NCBI GenBank assembly: GCA_023078685.1
Contig: JALGAS010000003.1
Coordinates: 1,426,001 to 1,490,000 of the forward strand
Length of the DNA stretch: 64,000 nt
From: Neopestalotiopsis rosae
Lineage: Eukaryota; Ascomycota; Sordariomycetes; Amphisphaeriales; Sporocadaceae
Direction of reading: 5' to 3'
Position 1 is the stretch's first letter. Each line of letters opens with the position of its first letter. Positions 25,301 through 37,577 of this stretch are shown one piece after another. A program made the position numbers and the translations under genes. Below the pieces are notes generated by a model. That model was not told the origin of the DNA, ran no database searches, and was given only the letters and a program-made list of their open reading frames with translations.

Positions 25301-25480
25301 GGACCAAATGGCACCATCACCAAGCTACACACGGCACCTGTCAGCTTTCATGTTGGGATTCTCTTTGGAGGAGTGCTGCTTTACCTCTTGCTTGAATGGA
25401 TCGTTGAGCAGACTCAGCAGTTCTGAGGCTGCGTCATCTCTCGAGACCAAAGATCTCAGGGCACTCCATGATGACGGCAT
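22390..25480 (-). CDS. CSC1/OSCA/TMEM63-type cation channel (DUF221, Phm7 family)
   Basis: Predicted plasma- or endomembrane mechanosensitive/osmosensitive cation channel. Three exons: 25480-25385, 25324-24782 and 24708-22390, all phase 0, giving 985 residues. The N-terminal RSN1-type membrane segment starts at about 33 (ALGSSVGITFGMAILFSF), with further helices in exon 2 (IFLVLAVLGCAIIIPVNW, VVFAYLAVFIICGFLWW). The large cytosolic PHM7 loop follows, with the conserved LNDIPKNM opening and YPKGQKVDAIEYL. The multi-helix DUF221 core covers about 390-740, including WVIVLTLIWIVPNAMIAIFL and AALYFAVDVCLRKYLLLYIF. The disordered, Pro/Ser/Gly-rich C-terminal tail (about 750-985) contains an extracellular-tail-type YxHP..YKP segment. 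The start is chosen because exon 1 (MPSSWSALRSLVS) reads in phase into exon 2. No defects seen. Confidence 0.93.
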
Positions 25481-28400
25481 TTTCGGTAATATCTGTACGG
25501 GGGCGAGCCGCAACTGCTACACAGCAGGAAGCTCGTCTCGACTTTAGGGAAGCGCGTCAATCTAGTGGGTGAACATGAATGCCCGTGGTATCAAAGAGTC
25601 GCGGTTTGTCGTCGAGACCAATAATATCGGCGCTATTTGCCAATCCGGACAAGGGCTCGTAGCTGAATGAGCAAAGACTTTTTTTTTTCCTGCCGTTTTC
25701 CCTAAACGAGTGCAAACAAAGGACGACGCAAGTGGCGAGAACGTGGGGACCTCGGAGCTGGTCGTGCGCCAGAATACGAGGATCAGTTAGGACGGCGTTC
25801 GGGCCGGCAAGAAGAGTGCGTAGTGAGCGATCTTGAAGTCCGAGGCGGATGCTTCGAAGCTTGTCAGGACGCCGAGCCGGAGGGTTTCGTTGCGCTCAGG
25901 GGCGCGCCCAGGGTGAATGGATATACGGAAAGTGCTCTGAGGTATGGGAGCAGTGCGGGTCGTTGAAGCACGAGCAGTCCAAGCAACGGGACTGAGGGCC
26001 GGGGATTTCGATGCGACTATCCGTGCTCCCAAGTATGCCGTAGTAGAGAGGAGCACGTCACGGATCGAATCGATACAGAGGATTGATTTCGATGTAACGA
26101 CTATGGAGTTCCAAGAAAGAGACCAAAAGAAGAGATGGAGCAAACGAGCGAACGGGTAAACGAAGGGAGGTTCGACGATTGGTTCTCTCTGTATGCTCTA
26201 GGTTGTGGAAAAAGGAATATTTTCGATTCTACTCGGGCAGGGACCGTAGGAAGGCATGGAAGGATATTTGGATACCGGGTCTTGGCTTGGGCCAGGACAC
26301 GAGAGATGACGAAGGTTTTCAGCAGGGATCCCCGATTTGTTTCCCAAAAGCGACAGGCGGCCAACCCTTTGGCCCAACTAATGAACCCCAGTTGGGGGGG
26401 CTCGCCGCTGTCCCCACCCACTACTTTACCACCTGCAGTAGCCACTGCAGCTCATGCTGTGCTGCGCTCCAGCGAGACAAATCAGCACTGAGACTGAACT
26501 GCTGTCTCCCTTTTTCGCAACTACTAAACTAAATGGAAGCACCAGGTCTAGACTTTTTTCTTTTTTTCCACTGCTTTTCCAGAACCTGAATCCTCGGCAC
26601 ATTCTTCGCTCGTCTCGACTATCCTTTCTCGGCCGTCTTGAATCATCACCATCAACCGAGTAACCATCAAATCCCTCCGTGCTATGTACCCGACATCAAC
26701 GGCTGCCAACATTGATAAGTATTGTAGTAGCCCTCACACTAACAGGCCACACCCACACTGAAACGACTTTGCGCAATCACCTATCCCACAAAAGCGGCCA
26801 CTCTCGAGCCCCGTTATCAAAGGTTAAAGCAATAAGCTTGCCCAAATAAAAGGGATGTAAAGCCGGGGGCCCGGGGGGATATGACGGGGGACGCCTCAAT
26901 CATTGGATTTCTGTCCGCCATTCATCAACGCGGGTTATTAAGAAGGTTAGGAGTACGTCAATGCATTGACAAAGAAAAAAAAACAAAGTTCGGTTCCTGG
27001 CGCTGGTCGTCCATTCACTGCTGAAAGGATTACATGACGCCCTTTTTTCCCCTCCTACCTGCAGATTTTCACAATTACAGATCACGAGATATACTATTCC
27101 ATTGCCAGGGTGCGACCATTTAACACCCGAAAAACACGACGGAAAAGGAAGCCTAATTGGGCCTACCTCAGTATCGACTTTGTTGACTTACACTACAGAT
27201 TCTCGACCTCTTTTCGTCCAATTGAGCGAGCACATTAAGTCTTGACGCAACCGGCCGCCCCATCCCATGATGCGTCATCAACAAGCGACGTGGGATCCCG
27301 AAAAGTAAAAAGACGCTCACTGGCAAGGACTGGCAAGGTTTCCATGCTGCACTCAGGTCAAAAAAAAAGCTTGAGAGCCTCGAAAAATAACGGCTTTTTG
27401 CTGCAGGCCGTTCCCCTACCCTACGTACCGCCTAGCCTAGAATCGCCCATAGTGTCGATCCCCTCGAGTCGGGTCTGGCGCCAAGCCCAGAATGCTATTT
27501 TTGACCCGCTGACTGGTTGACTTTCCCGATCTAAACGTCGCTAAAGGGTCCACTGCGGCGCAGTTGCTGGCCGTCGAACACGAAGTCGGTTGTTTCGCAC
27601 TCCCGAGTCTTGCGAATCCAGCCAAGCAAAAAGGCTTGCTTGGTCAACACTAGGGCTGGCTGAAAGAGGCGGTCCGTATCTACATGACATTCCTGTCAAC
27701 ATGACATACACAGTACTAGCTGCAAACAACTGCTGCGAACCCAAGAACCTTAGATCTCTCTCTGCCCACCAACAGCAACCTGTGTTGTCAGCCTTTACGA
27801 CAAACCAGCAATATACTAAGCACCAGCCCAAAACACATCAGCAATGTTGGAGGCCACATGTTGAGGCAATCATTCCCCATCAAGGTGGATCAGCCGCATC
27901 GTACAGATTCATGCGGAAGACGTTATCTGGTACCTCCCAGCTCCACGCCTATGCACGCCTCTTTCACCCAACCCGGTTACTCAGATCGCGCAGATCATCT
28001 ATCGGCAAAGTTGGGGGTGGGCAGTCTGCCGACCACAACAACAATATTACGGCGGTATCAAAAAACTCACTAATAAGCTTTGTTCTTGAGAAGGACACTC
28101 TGGACAAATGAAATTCACTTACGTTGACGGATACTCACTTGAACCAGGCCTCTGTAGTATTTCACGACTCAAATGCTATTCAGCATTCTTCTGGGATGTG
28201 GAGCGCAGAGGTCACGTGTGCCTTCAATTACACTGAATATTGATCGCTACTTTACGCCTAGCAGAATCGCGTGATCATTTTGCCCAATGAGGTCACTGGA
28301 CTGCATGTCTGGTGTATGTTCTCTGGCGGGTGAAACGGCCGCATCATTGCGGCTCGCCAGACATCTACTGATGGTTGCATTCACTCACAGTACGTGTGGT

Positions 28401-29458
28401 GCAATACCTAACTAGCAGAACTTGTCTGAAACGATGCGAGGCAAGCACTTGTCGTGGCTAAGTTCAAGTTCTGAATTCAGATCGGCATTTTTTTCCCACA
28501 TGCAAATTCAAGGGATCTCGGCAGCAACCTACCCATGATGGCTACGCAGACTCTAAAGCGCAAAAGTGCTCCCCTGATTGGTTGCATATATTCTCAAATG
28601 CTTTATTTAAAGGCTTCAGAGGATCGGGTCCGCCTGCGACTATAGCACTGCCTTGTCAACGTTGCCGTGGGCTTCTAGTCCATCGAGTCCGATCCGGCGC
28701 CAGCCAAGACGTCACGTTTGATAGCCTTGAACTTCTAGCGCTTCCGGGAATTGTGAACTAAGTTTCATAAGCGTCCATGGAAAATGACAGTATTGTTTGT
28801 TGTTATTGTGAGGCCCTCAATCAGCAGCATGCGTGCCGAATATAACTGCAGTGGCTAGGTCACACCGCCGACCGGCAGGATCGCAGCCGGGCGGTCGTCG
28901 GATGACAGAACAGCTCCAGAGACGTGAGTAATCCGTCCCAAGGTGTCTCCCAACAAACGGAAGAAGAGTTTTATATTTGGAAACTGTCATTGCCGACGTC
29001 AAGGAATGACCGTGATGCCGAGCTGGGCGCTCAACGCCACCGTCAGCCCTAGAAATATGCACGCGATCATCACAGACCATTCACCTTATACGACTATTGC
29101 ATAGAGGCGCTTTTCGCCCATTCGTTCTACAACTTCGCTGGTCATCTTGAGTAAATGGTCACGAATGAGATCAGAGGGAATATATTTGCGATTTCTCAAA
29201 TCTTCACGAGCTAAGTGGCGTTCGTGGCGACATACCAAATGTAAATCAAGGCTTGCGAGACACGAGGGCAGGTAAGACATGTGCTCACTAGCACTTTTTA
29301 CAATTACAGCATTGTAGTTTCGATTGGACAAGGTAATTCAAGTGGTAGTCACTATTGACTCTACTGCATCTCTTTAGTGGAATGTAGAAAACCCAAAGAG
29401 CGAGAATTGCAATACTCCTCCCCATGAGAATGAAATCTAGGAAACACAAGCCATTGAC
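25481..29458. other. 4-kb gene-free region
   Basis: Between the CSC1-like start and the 3' end of the WSC oxidase gene. At 26520-26683 there is a pyrimidine-rich, leader-like tract ending at an ATG (26684) that opens only a 25-codon frame, possibly a first exon (MYPTSTAANIDK) or a non-coding transcript. The frame at 27590-28111 is open but shows no domain. No repeats, tRNA or transposon remains were recognised. Confidence 0.35.
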
Positions 29459-32400
29459 CTACACACCCGGCCGCTTAAAGTTCCCCGGCGGCCAGTTGCC
29501 AAGCTTGGCCGGATCGCCACCGATCCGGACATAGACACCAACGGCGGGGATGTCACCGTCGAGGACAAACATTTGGTACCACCCGGGAGGCGCAACGTGG
29601 GCGCCCGGCGGCGCGGTGACCGTGCATGCGGTACCACCGCCGCAGGACACGGCCGGGAAGAGCGTCCGGGCTCCCATGGAGTTGCCGTGGGTGCTCGACA
29701 CGGCGCCCAGCAGCGAGACGCGGATGCCGGCCCCGCCGTTCCGGGCGGCGGCGCCCAGCGTAAAGGAGACGGCGGCGCCGTAGGCCCAGTCCTTGCTGGC
29801 GACGGTGAAGCTGGGCCGCGGCAGGCCGGCGAGGAGGTACGGCGGCGTGAACACCTCGACGCGCATCTCCTCGGGGTTCTTGCCGTCCTGGGGGTCCGAG
29901 CCGGTGATGAGCACGCGGCCGTCGAGCAGCGTGATGGCCTCGCTGTGGTACAGGCGGGCCACGGTCGTGTTGGCCATGACGGACATGCGGGACCCCACGG
30001 CCTTGCGCGGGTCGTAGAGCACGGCGTTGAGGTTGGGGTCCGTGGCCAGGCCGAAGCCGGCGACCCCCTGCCGCGCGCCGTTGGCGATGAGGTAGGTGCC
30101 GTCGGGGAGCGGCGCCATGCACGACATGACGCGCTTCGAGGGCATGCGCTCCAGGGTCCAGGCGGCGTTGGGGACCTCGGGCTGGATCGAGACGCAGTTA
30201 TCGAGGGCCAGTCCGGCCCCGGCTGTGGAACCGCCGCACATGAGAATGCCGAGGGGGTCGGTGTAGGGAGCGTATTGGGGCAAAAGGACCGCTGTGCCCT
30301 CGAGCGGGTACGTGCGGCCGCCCTTTGGATCGTTGACGGCGCCGGGCATATTGGGCAGTTGCTTGGTGGTGGCAAAGGTGTTCTCATCCATGATGAGCGC
30401 TTCGTTCCAGTAGCCCACAAAGATGCCACCACCAGGGAGCACGGCCGCAAAAGGGTACAGGTTGTTGGGATCGGTCCGAGCAAGCCAGGGCATGGTCAAG
30501 GGCTTTCCGCCCGTGGCCGGGAGAATCTCCAGCGTAGGTACGGCCGCTCCATTCGAGCCCTCCTCGCCGCCAATGACGAGAATAGATCCATTAGCCATGC
30601 CCATGGCAGAGGGGTACCAGCGACCATTTTGAAGCCTGAGGTTGTTGACATCTTCCTCCCAGTCGTTGGTGCCGTTGACGCCTGGAGAGCCGTCCGGCCA
30701 GTACAGGCGAACGCCATAGGTCGAATCTAGAGACCATCCACCAATCGTGAGCTGCCTGGCGGCCTTGTCGGGGAGAATGAGGCCGGCGGAGCAGAAGATG
30801 TCGGTCTTGACGTGCATCTCTCTCCACGCCTTCCATCGGTCCCCATAAGTCAGGTCGAGCTCGTACGCCCCGGTGCTGTTTGCGGCGCCAGTGCCCCCCT
30901 TTTCCAAAAAGGTAACCTTGCCAGTGATGGACTGCATGGTCATGAGAGGAGTGACCACGCCGCCGACCAGGTTTGAGTACGTGCCCGCATTGTTGCCGGC
31001 CGGATAGGAGAACTGCCAAAGCGGTTTGCTGCCGGTCCAGTAGTACGTTGACAGACGGGAACCACCACCACAAATGGCAGACGCATTTCCAGCGCAGGCG
31101 ATATTGCAGTCCGTCTCTGGCTGCTTGGTCGCGCCGGCACTGGCGAGATTATCGGGATCGCCGCAGTAGCATTCCTGTCCATACTCGAGGCCGGCGGCCG
31201 AGTAGCCAAACTGACTGCATTGGTACAAGCACTGCGAGGGAGTCAAGGTACCCGGATACAGCAGCTGCCACGGAAGAGTCCGCTTGTTGTTCAAGTTGTC
31301 GGGGAAGCATCCTTGGTACGTCCAGCTGCTGTTGAGGCCGCTGGTCTGGGGCACAGGAGGCTGAAAGGTCGGGGGAGCCCCATTGGACACTATGCTCAGG
31401 TAACCTGGGCCGCCGCACATGGACTTGCTGTCTCCCGAACATGGCGTGTTACATTTCGTCTGATCGGTCGACGCTTTGCCCCCATTGTAGATGGCATTGC
31501 CGCAAAAGCATTGGGAATAGTACTCGGTGCCGGAGATGTTGTAGCCCTTGCTGAAGCAGGTTTGGGCACAAGACTGAGGAGTGAGTGCCTTGTTGTCAGG
31601 ATCTTGGTAGGTGGGCATGATGCGTCCATTGGGTCCATCTTGTACATTGAGATATGTTAGCCCCTTGAATCTTCCATAGACAAATACACAGTGAGGAAAC
31701 AAGATTGTGTCTTACCTTGCCAACAGCCTTGGCTCGTCCACCCTTTGGGGAAGCCAGTCGCTGCAGCTGGAGTGGTGGTACCGGACGCAGCTCCGGTAGA
31801 TGTTGTCGAGCCTCCCGAAGCGCTCGAGGTGCTGCTGACAATGACGTTGGTACCGTTCTTGACGTAGACGGACAAGCGGTTACCGTTGCCGCAGTACTCC
31901 AACTTGTTGCCGGCGCACAGCTGCGTGCAGTCCGAGGCGGGCGCCGCGACGGAGCCGGCGCCAAAGCTCTCGCCGCAGTAGCACTCGCGCCCGTACTCGG
32001 TGCCAAAGTACGTGGAGCCCTTGGCGCTGCAAAAGGCCTGGCAGGACTCCAGGGTCATGGTGTCGCCGGCGTAGCTGAACGCCGACAGCGCCCTGGCGTT
32101 GGTCGCTTCGGTCTGGCAGCCGTAAAAGTTGTAATTGCTGATCGTCTTTGGCTGGCTTGGCGTCGTGGGCGCTGCGGAAGCTGTTGACGCAGCAGTCGTG
32201 GTGGCCAGCGCTTGATTGGCTACCGCCGTAGCTGGATCAGCCGCTGGTGAGGTTACTGCTTCGGACGACGCCTGACTTGGAGAGGTAGCAGTGGACACTG
32301 TGGTAGCCGTTGACAATGTATCCATGCTCGACAGCGTCTGGCTCGGTGGTAGTACTGCAGAGTCTAATATCGACGTTGACAGAGAATCCGTGCTGGATGT

Positions 32401-33654
32401 GCTCGCCACTAAAGTTGATGTCGTGGGAGCCTTTGTAGGTGGCAGAACTGCAGAGTCTGATGTTGGTGAAGAACCCATGCTGGGTGTATTATCTACTGCA
32501 ACTGGTGTCGTCAACGTTTGAGGTGTGTTCACTGTGGTCTGAGTTTGACTGGACGAGAGAACAGCATCTGCACTTGAACTTGACGTTATAGACATAGTCG
32601 TTGCAGTCACAAGTGTGCTTGACACTGTAGAAGAAGTGGTAAGAGAGGTGAGAGGTAGAGTAGAAGTACTGCTGCTGCTGCTCAGTGTGACGGGATACGC
32701 CATGTTGAAGTCGTAAATGTTGAGACGGTTTGCACCACCACATACTTCTGTCTGGTTGGCGTTACAGAGCTTGACGCAACCGTCGGTAGCCAGTGTGGCA
32801 TTGTTGGCGATGGTATTGCCGCAGTCTTATGTTCACTGAGTAAGAACTCAACTCAAATGTGGAGGGCAATATCATTACTTACAACACTCGCCCCCATACT
32901 CCGTCCCGGCAAGGATGAAGCCAGCTTTCTTGCAAGCCGCCGTGCAATTGGCGCCGTTGACTTGGTCGACAGCGAGATTCGCTTTGTATCCCAAGGCTCG
33001 ACCCTTTGCTCCCTCACTAAAGGCCCTATCAGTATGTGATACTATGATATGTACTTATGACATCTCACGTATAACAGCCGATATGTGTCCAATTCTGGAT
33101 GCCAGTGTTTGGCTGGGGGCCTTGGATGCTCGGGTTGTTGAAAAGCGTAAGACGATTGCCACCACCGCAAGGCTGTGTGCCATCGCCAGAGCAGGCCGTA
33201 TTACAATCGGTGTCTGCGACCTTGGCCGCACCCGTTGTCAGTTTGGTGCCGCAGTCTAGGAAGAAGTCAGTAAAGATCCAGATACATAAGCAAGAACATT
33301 CCATATTCATAAACACTCACAGCATTCGCTATAGTACTCGGTGCCGGCAAATGGATACCCCTTAGAGGTGCAGTACGAGATGCAAGATTGAGAAGTCATT
33401 TGTTGGCCTTTGGTTGAATCTGCATTTATTGTACGGCCAACATCTCTGGCAATACATTAGTCAAGCTGACGCTGTGGGCAGACGAGATCTTACGTGTAAC
33501 AGCCACTGTAGCTCCATCCTTGCGGTAACGTGCTGGGAACAGTGAGGGCCGAGACCAGCTGCTTTGTATTTCAGCATGCCTTCTTCCGTGGTGAGTTCGT
33601 CTAAAATAAACATACCGTTGTGCTGAAAATGAGTAAAGCGAGCATCTTGCGCAT
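29459..33654 (-). CDS. secreted copper-radical oxidase (glyoxal-oxidase type, AA5) with five WSC domains
   Basis: Extracellular oxidase turning aldehydes or alcohols into acids or aldehydes with release of H2O2. Seven exons: 33654-33616, 33558-33494, 33445-33321, 33255-33069, 33025-32883, 32825-31716 and 31638-29459; 1282 residues, all junctions in frame. A signal peptide spans about 1-20. WSC1 is at about 25-125 and WSC2 at 133-225. A Ser/Thr-rich stalk (about 228-415) follows, then WSC3 (about 422-515), WSC4 (549-642) and WSC5 (660-757). The C-terminus is a glyoxal-oxidase beta-propeller plus DUF1929 domain. Radical-copper residues by family alignment: Cys 839 (DIFCSAG) and Tyr 898 (RWYPS) for the thioether cofactor, Tyr 1120/His 1121 (RLYHSEA), and His 1207 (STHGNSMGAR). 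WSC domains probably bind cell-wall glycans. The start at 33654 could instead be the Met three codons in. Confidence 0.92.
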
Positions 33655-35676
33655 CTTGCTCAATTATACACGGTCCTACCCGGCTCCGAGGGAAGAACAG
33701 GGAAGTGTTTTCTTGGACCTGCTGGGAATAATGTAAAGTAAAGTATCTCAAAGAAAACACAAACTGGTTTTGGAGCCACTGAAACTCGCTAGGTAGCAGA
33801 GTCGTTTGGGTCTGTAAACATCATCTTGTGACAGGACACACAGCTTCTTCTTTATAGACGAACAAGGCGGTAGAGTGCTGCTTTGCAACCACTGATACGC
33901 TGCTGCTTGTCAGCATGACCCGGGTGACCAGTTCCTAGAGAGCCCTGTTCCTGGATCTACAGAGTTCAGACAAGCTCTTCATGTTCTTATTGGATTGCCA
34001 AAGAGGCATCACCGGGGGTAACGGAGCAACGCCGGTGGAAGCTCGAGCGCAACCCACCAGAAGTCATCGTAGGTGCGCCATGCAAAGCTGTTTCTCTTCA
34101 CTAAAGAGCAATAGACTCAACCACAAATATTCGACCCCCGCGTGCCACTTCAGACTATTGACTTGTGGCAGACATGTCGGAGAGTGAGCCGGTGAGTTAG
34201 GCTCCAGCTTGAGTGTCGACACGAATACCGCATGTCCAGATAAGATACTAGCTTGGGAATGAATACGCCGCTAAGGATAGGTAACGTTGGAGAGCGTTGG
34301 CAAGATTGACTTTTCAAGTAAGCAGCTCTCGGACAGTGCCCGGGTGCGTGATCCTAGCATTCCAAGTGGACGATGATCCTCTGGATTGCTCAGCCGCGTC
34401 TTCGAGTTTAGCACATTGCAGCCATGAGCCTGACTATGGCGTATATTGCATGAGGCTGGAGAAGAATAGATGCAGATGCTATTGGGCACGTGATGCTGAC
34501 AGGACTGGGTTTGGATGCAGTGGTCACAGGAGGGAGTGATCGGAAACGCATGCCATCATATGAATGGCTGACGCAGTAAGCGGCTTCTGTCATGGGTGAA
34601 CCTAGGAACCTAGGAAGGGTATGTCCACTAGATGATGAAAGACTAATAACACAAGGGTAGGGCAAATTGATACTCTGTATTCAATATCAAGTAGCCATAA
34701 TAGTCAAGATCCTGTACCGGTTTCTCGTCTCTGCTGAGTAACTCACTAGAAGAGATTTACTAAGTAATCAGTTGAAATTAGGTAGCTGGAATTTGTACAG
34801 GAGTATAGACGAGTTAAGCATGAGTGGAATTATATCGGCTTGCCGGTCTCGGAAAAGCTACCTTAGGTATGTCATATTGTGGCACATAATATCTAGTGGA
34901 GAAAAGCCTGCTCGTAATACGGTAAATGGCGCCGAGCGATGTGGATTGAAGCTGCTAGCATGGAATGTAAACGGGCTTGCAGGAGCTGTGGAGTACTTGC
35001 ATTATACGAGGCTGACTGCGTGATACGATTTGTTCGGTTCTCCCCCAGGACAAATCATCAGGAGGTACCAAGCTCGATAGTTAAGCAGCCATTTCTTGTG
35101 GCGCTCGGATCGTGAGTTGCCCACTGAATGCGCTTTCGAGTTGGTCTGGTGAGTGTGTGCATGATCTTGCGATCTATCTTGGCGCGCGAGCTGAGCGAAG
35201 TCAAGTAAAGGACGCCGATGACAATTGAAACCAGCATCCTTCCTGCTAGGTAATCAGCTTCGAGAACCCCGTTCAGGTAATGATGGAAGCTGAGAATGGG
35301 GTTACCACAAGCGAGCTCACCCTAGTATAACAAAACCCATGACTGATTGGCCCTGATCGAAGCATTTCGAGAAAAGCTTAAAACTTTAAGTCAGATAAAG
35401 CTCAGCGTGGGGCTGAGATGATCGCCGCCCAGGGACATGGACTAGATGGACCTATTCCTACTTGAATTTAGCAACGTTGGAAAGTCGTGTCGATGAACTA
35501 ATAAGAACAAGAAGCCACTCGTGGTCATCACCTTCAGTATATGGCATCCGTAGTATGAGAGTCCCAGCTCATGACAAAATGGTCGGCGCATATGTAAGCA
35601 GTAATAACCGCGTGATTGGCTCAGCTCGGGACATTTCGGGGGCGATTGGCAAGTCTGTGGGCACAAGGCACCAGTC

Positions 35677-35710
<34 letters not shown>

Positions 35711-37577
35711 GCATGTGTGGGTGCGACAGCCGTGGGCTGTTTGGTCTGTTGTCTTAACTTCGCAGTGTCGTAGGGCTGATGGTTTCCTGAAGGACATACG
35801 TGTCTAGTCCTGAAAGCCTCAGAAAGCGTGCTCGGCCGAGAGTGAGATTTGTTATGTTAATCTGCTCTCAGGTGGAGGATAATTTGTTGTTGCTTGTAAT
35901 TTATGCAACTTCGATTCTCTGATATCGCAGGACATGTGTATAAGCGGCTCTCAGTGGCCATATTCCGGCACGCGATTCACCTCTACACAGCTGCGGCTGG
36001 GCGGTCCTTTGTGATATTTTCAAAGTGCACACCTGAAAGGAAGCCGCCCTCATCGGATCTGCACTGAACCTTTCAGCGTCAAGTCTCCTGGTTGTCCTAC
36101 GTCTGGTCTAGATATCACTCGGCCATAGAAAATTCGCACTACCCGAAATAATTGATTCAAGTCTGCTAGATTCCAAGTGAAATAGCAGATGTTTTGGGTT
36201 CCCATCAACACCATAAGAACAATTTTCCGGCAATATCGCCACAATGGGCTACGCTCAGAAGCAGCAGATTACCCTTTTCTTAGAATCGTATTCCGGCAGG
36301 CTTATTTCAGAGCCAAGTCTCTTACAAATGTGTAAGAACATTTTCCATGCACGATCAAACGACCTTGGCGAGACGACAATGTGCCAGTCGCTCATGATAT
36401 ACTATAATGACACTAGATTAGGCGCTGGCCGTGCGCCTTCATCTGATCCACAACCATTGCCTCTGGGGCAGTTTCTGGTAGGTGTATGTATACCTTGTAC
36501 ATAGCAAATCTGCTGGTTTCACACTCATGATGGCTGTCTAGCAAGAGACTGGGTTTATTTCGGCTCGAGAATCAAGCCTGATAAATTCATTGACCATCTT
36601 GGGTATGACGAACAACTTGGCTTAAAGACTTAAATACTGAAAACAGATATTGCGACCGAGCAATCTCGGAGCAGTGACATGTACAGCATTAGCTTTCTGG
36701 CGGCACCTGCAGCGCAGGCGAAATTCGTGGAGCTCAGCAGTCCAGTACCCCTCCCTGCATCACTGAAAAGTGTATGAAAAGTGCAGGTACGTCCAGTAGG
36801 TGAATGCACAGCATCACACTGGACTGATCACTGAGAGCCTTGGGTTTGTGACTTCTATAATGGCTTTTGTCATTGAGAAATCAGATTCAATCCAACATAA
36901 CATCAATAGCTAAATTTGTATTACACCAAGTCCTGCATAGTATCTTTCGCTCAGTGCATGGCCCAAGTACCTAACCTAGCTTTGTCCCATCAGAGCAGCG
37001 GCAAGCCATTGAAGGTCAATATTTTTTCCCAAGTCTCCAAAATTTTACCACTGCTCACCTCTAGCGCCATTTTTGCAGGGCTTTTGCCGTCTCCTGATTC
37101 GTCATCATTCTGAATCATCTACGATGAGTCAAACTGCACTGCGGCTGGAGCCTTTTGAGCCTTGCACTTGCGCTGACCTGACTGCATTTGGAATATCATC
37201 CCAACTTCGCCACACTGGGAACGGAGGCGAAGGGGCCAATTGCAAATTTCAGACTTTCGTTGGTACAACGTTTATGTACTAACCAATATCCTGAACTTCG
37301 CAGGCCTTTTTTCTCTATTCTTTCGAGTAAATCATCAATTCTCAGCGTCGTTGTTTGCGTACCGTCGCACTTTCGTTTGTCTTTTTTCTATCGTTCAAAG
37401 ACGCTGTATTTCAAAAAGCGCAACAAATTGCGTCTTACCTGACTTGTCAGGTATCGGGTAACCTGTTGGGTCCAAGCTGCAAAACGGCAACAGCAGCACT
37501 GTCTGATCCTCGGAGAGGCAGACTCCCATTCCGAACTGGCTTTTGTGGACCAAGCTGGGATTCTGTCTTCTCCCGTC
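33655..37577. other. 4-kb gene-free divergent region, WSC oxidase / FAP1
   Basis: The neighbours diverge, so both promoters lie here, but the middle (34-37 kb) shows no gene. All frames are short and none has a domain. A TTG microsatellite sits at 35677-35711. The 300 bases before FAP1 are pyrimidine-rich and leader-like. Base composition is not strongly AT-biased, so I see no obvious RIP-mutated transposon. Confidence 0.35.
35677..35711. repeat. TTG trinucleotide microsatellite
   Basis: About 11.5 perfect TTG units (35 bp), in non-coding DNA. It makes poly-Leu, poly-Val or poly-Gln in different frames, none in a supported gene. Confidence 0.95.

Noticed and set aside
29437..30730. Long frames on both strands over the oxidase catalytic exon
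   Set aside because: They are repetitive Ala/Pro/Arg or Gly/Val/Arg-rich shadows caused by GC-rich third positions of the oxidase gene.
18128..33654. Secreted-enzyme or secondary-metabolite gene cluster
   Set aside because: Only two secreted enzymes, separated by a channel gene and an orphan; no backbone enzyme, transporter or pathway regulator.
34000..37000. Degenerate RIP-mutated transposon
   Set aside because: Base composition is near that of other intergenic DNA; no terminal repeats, no TpA excess obvious by eye, no transposase or polymerase motif.
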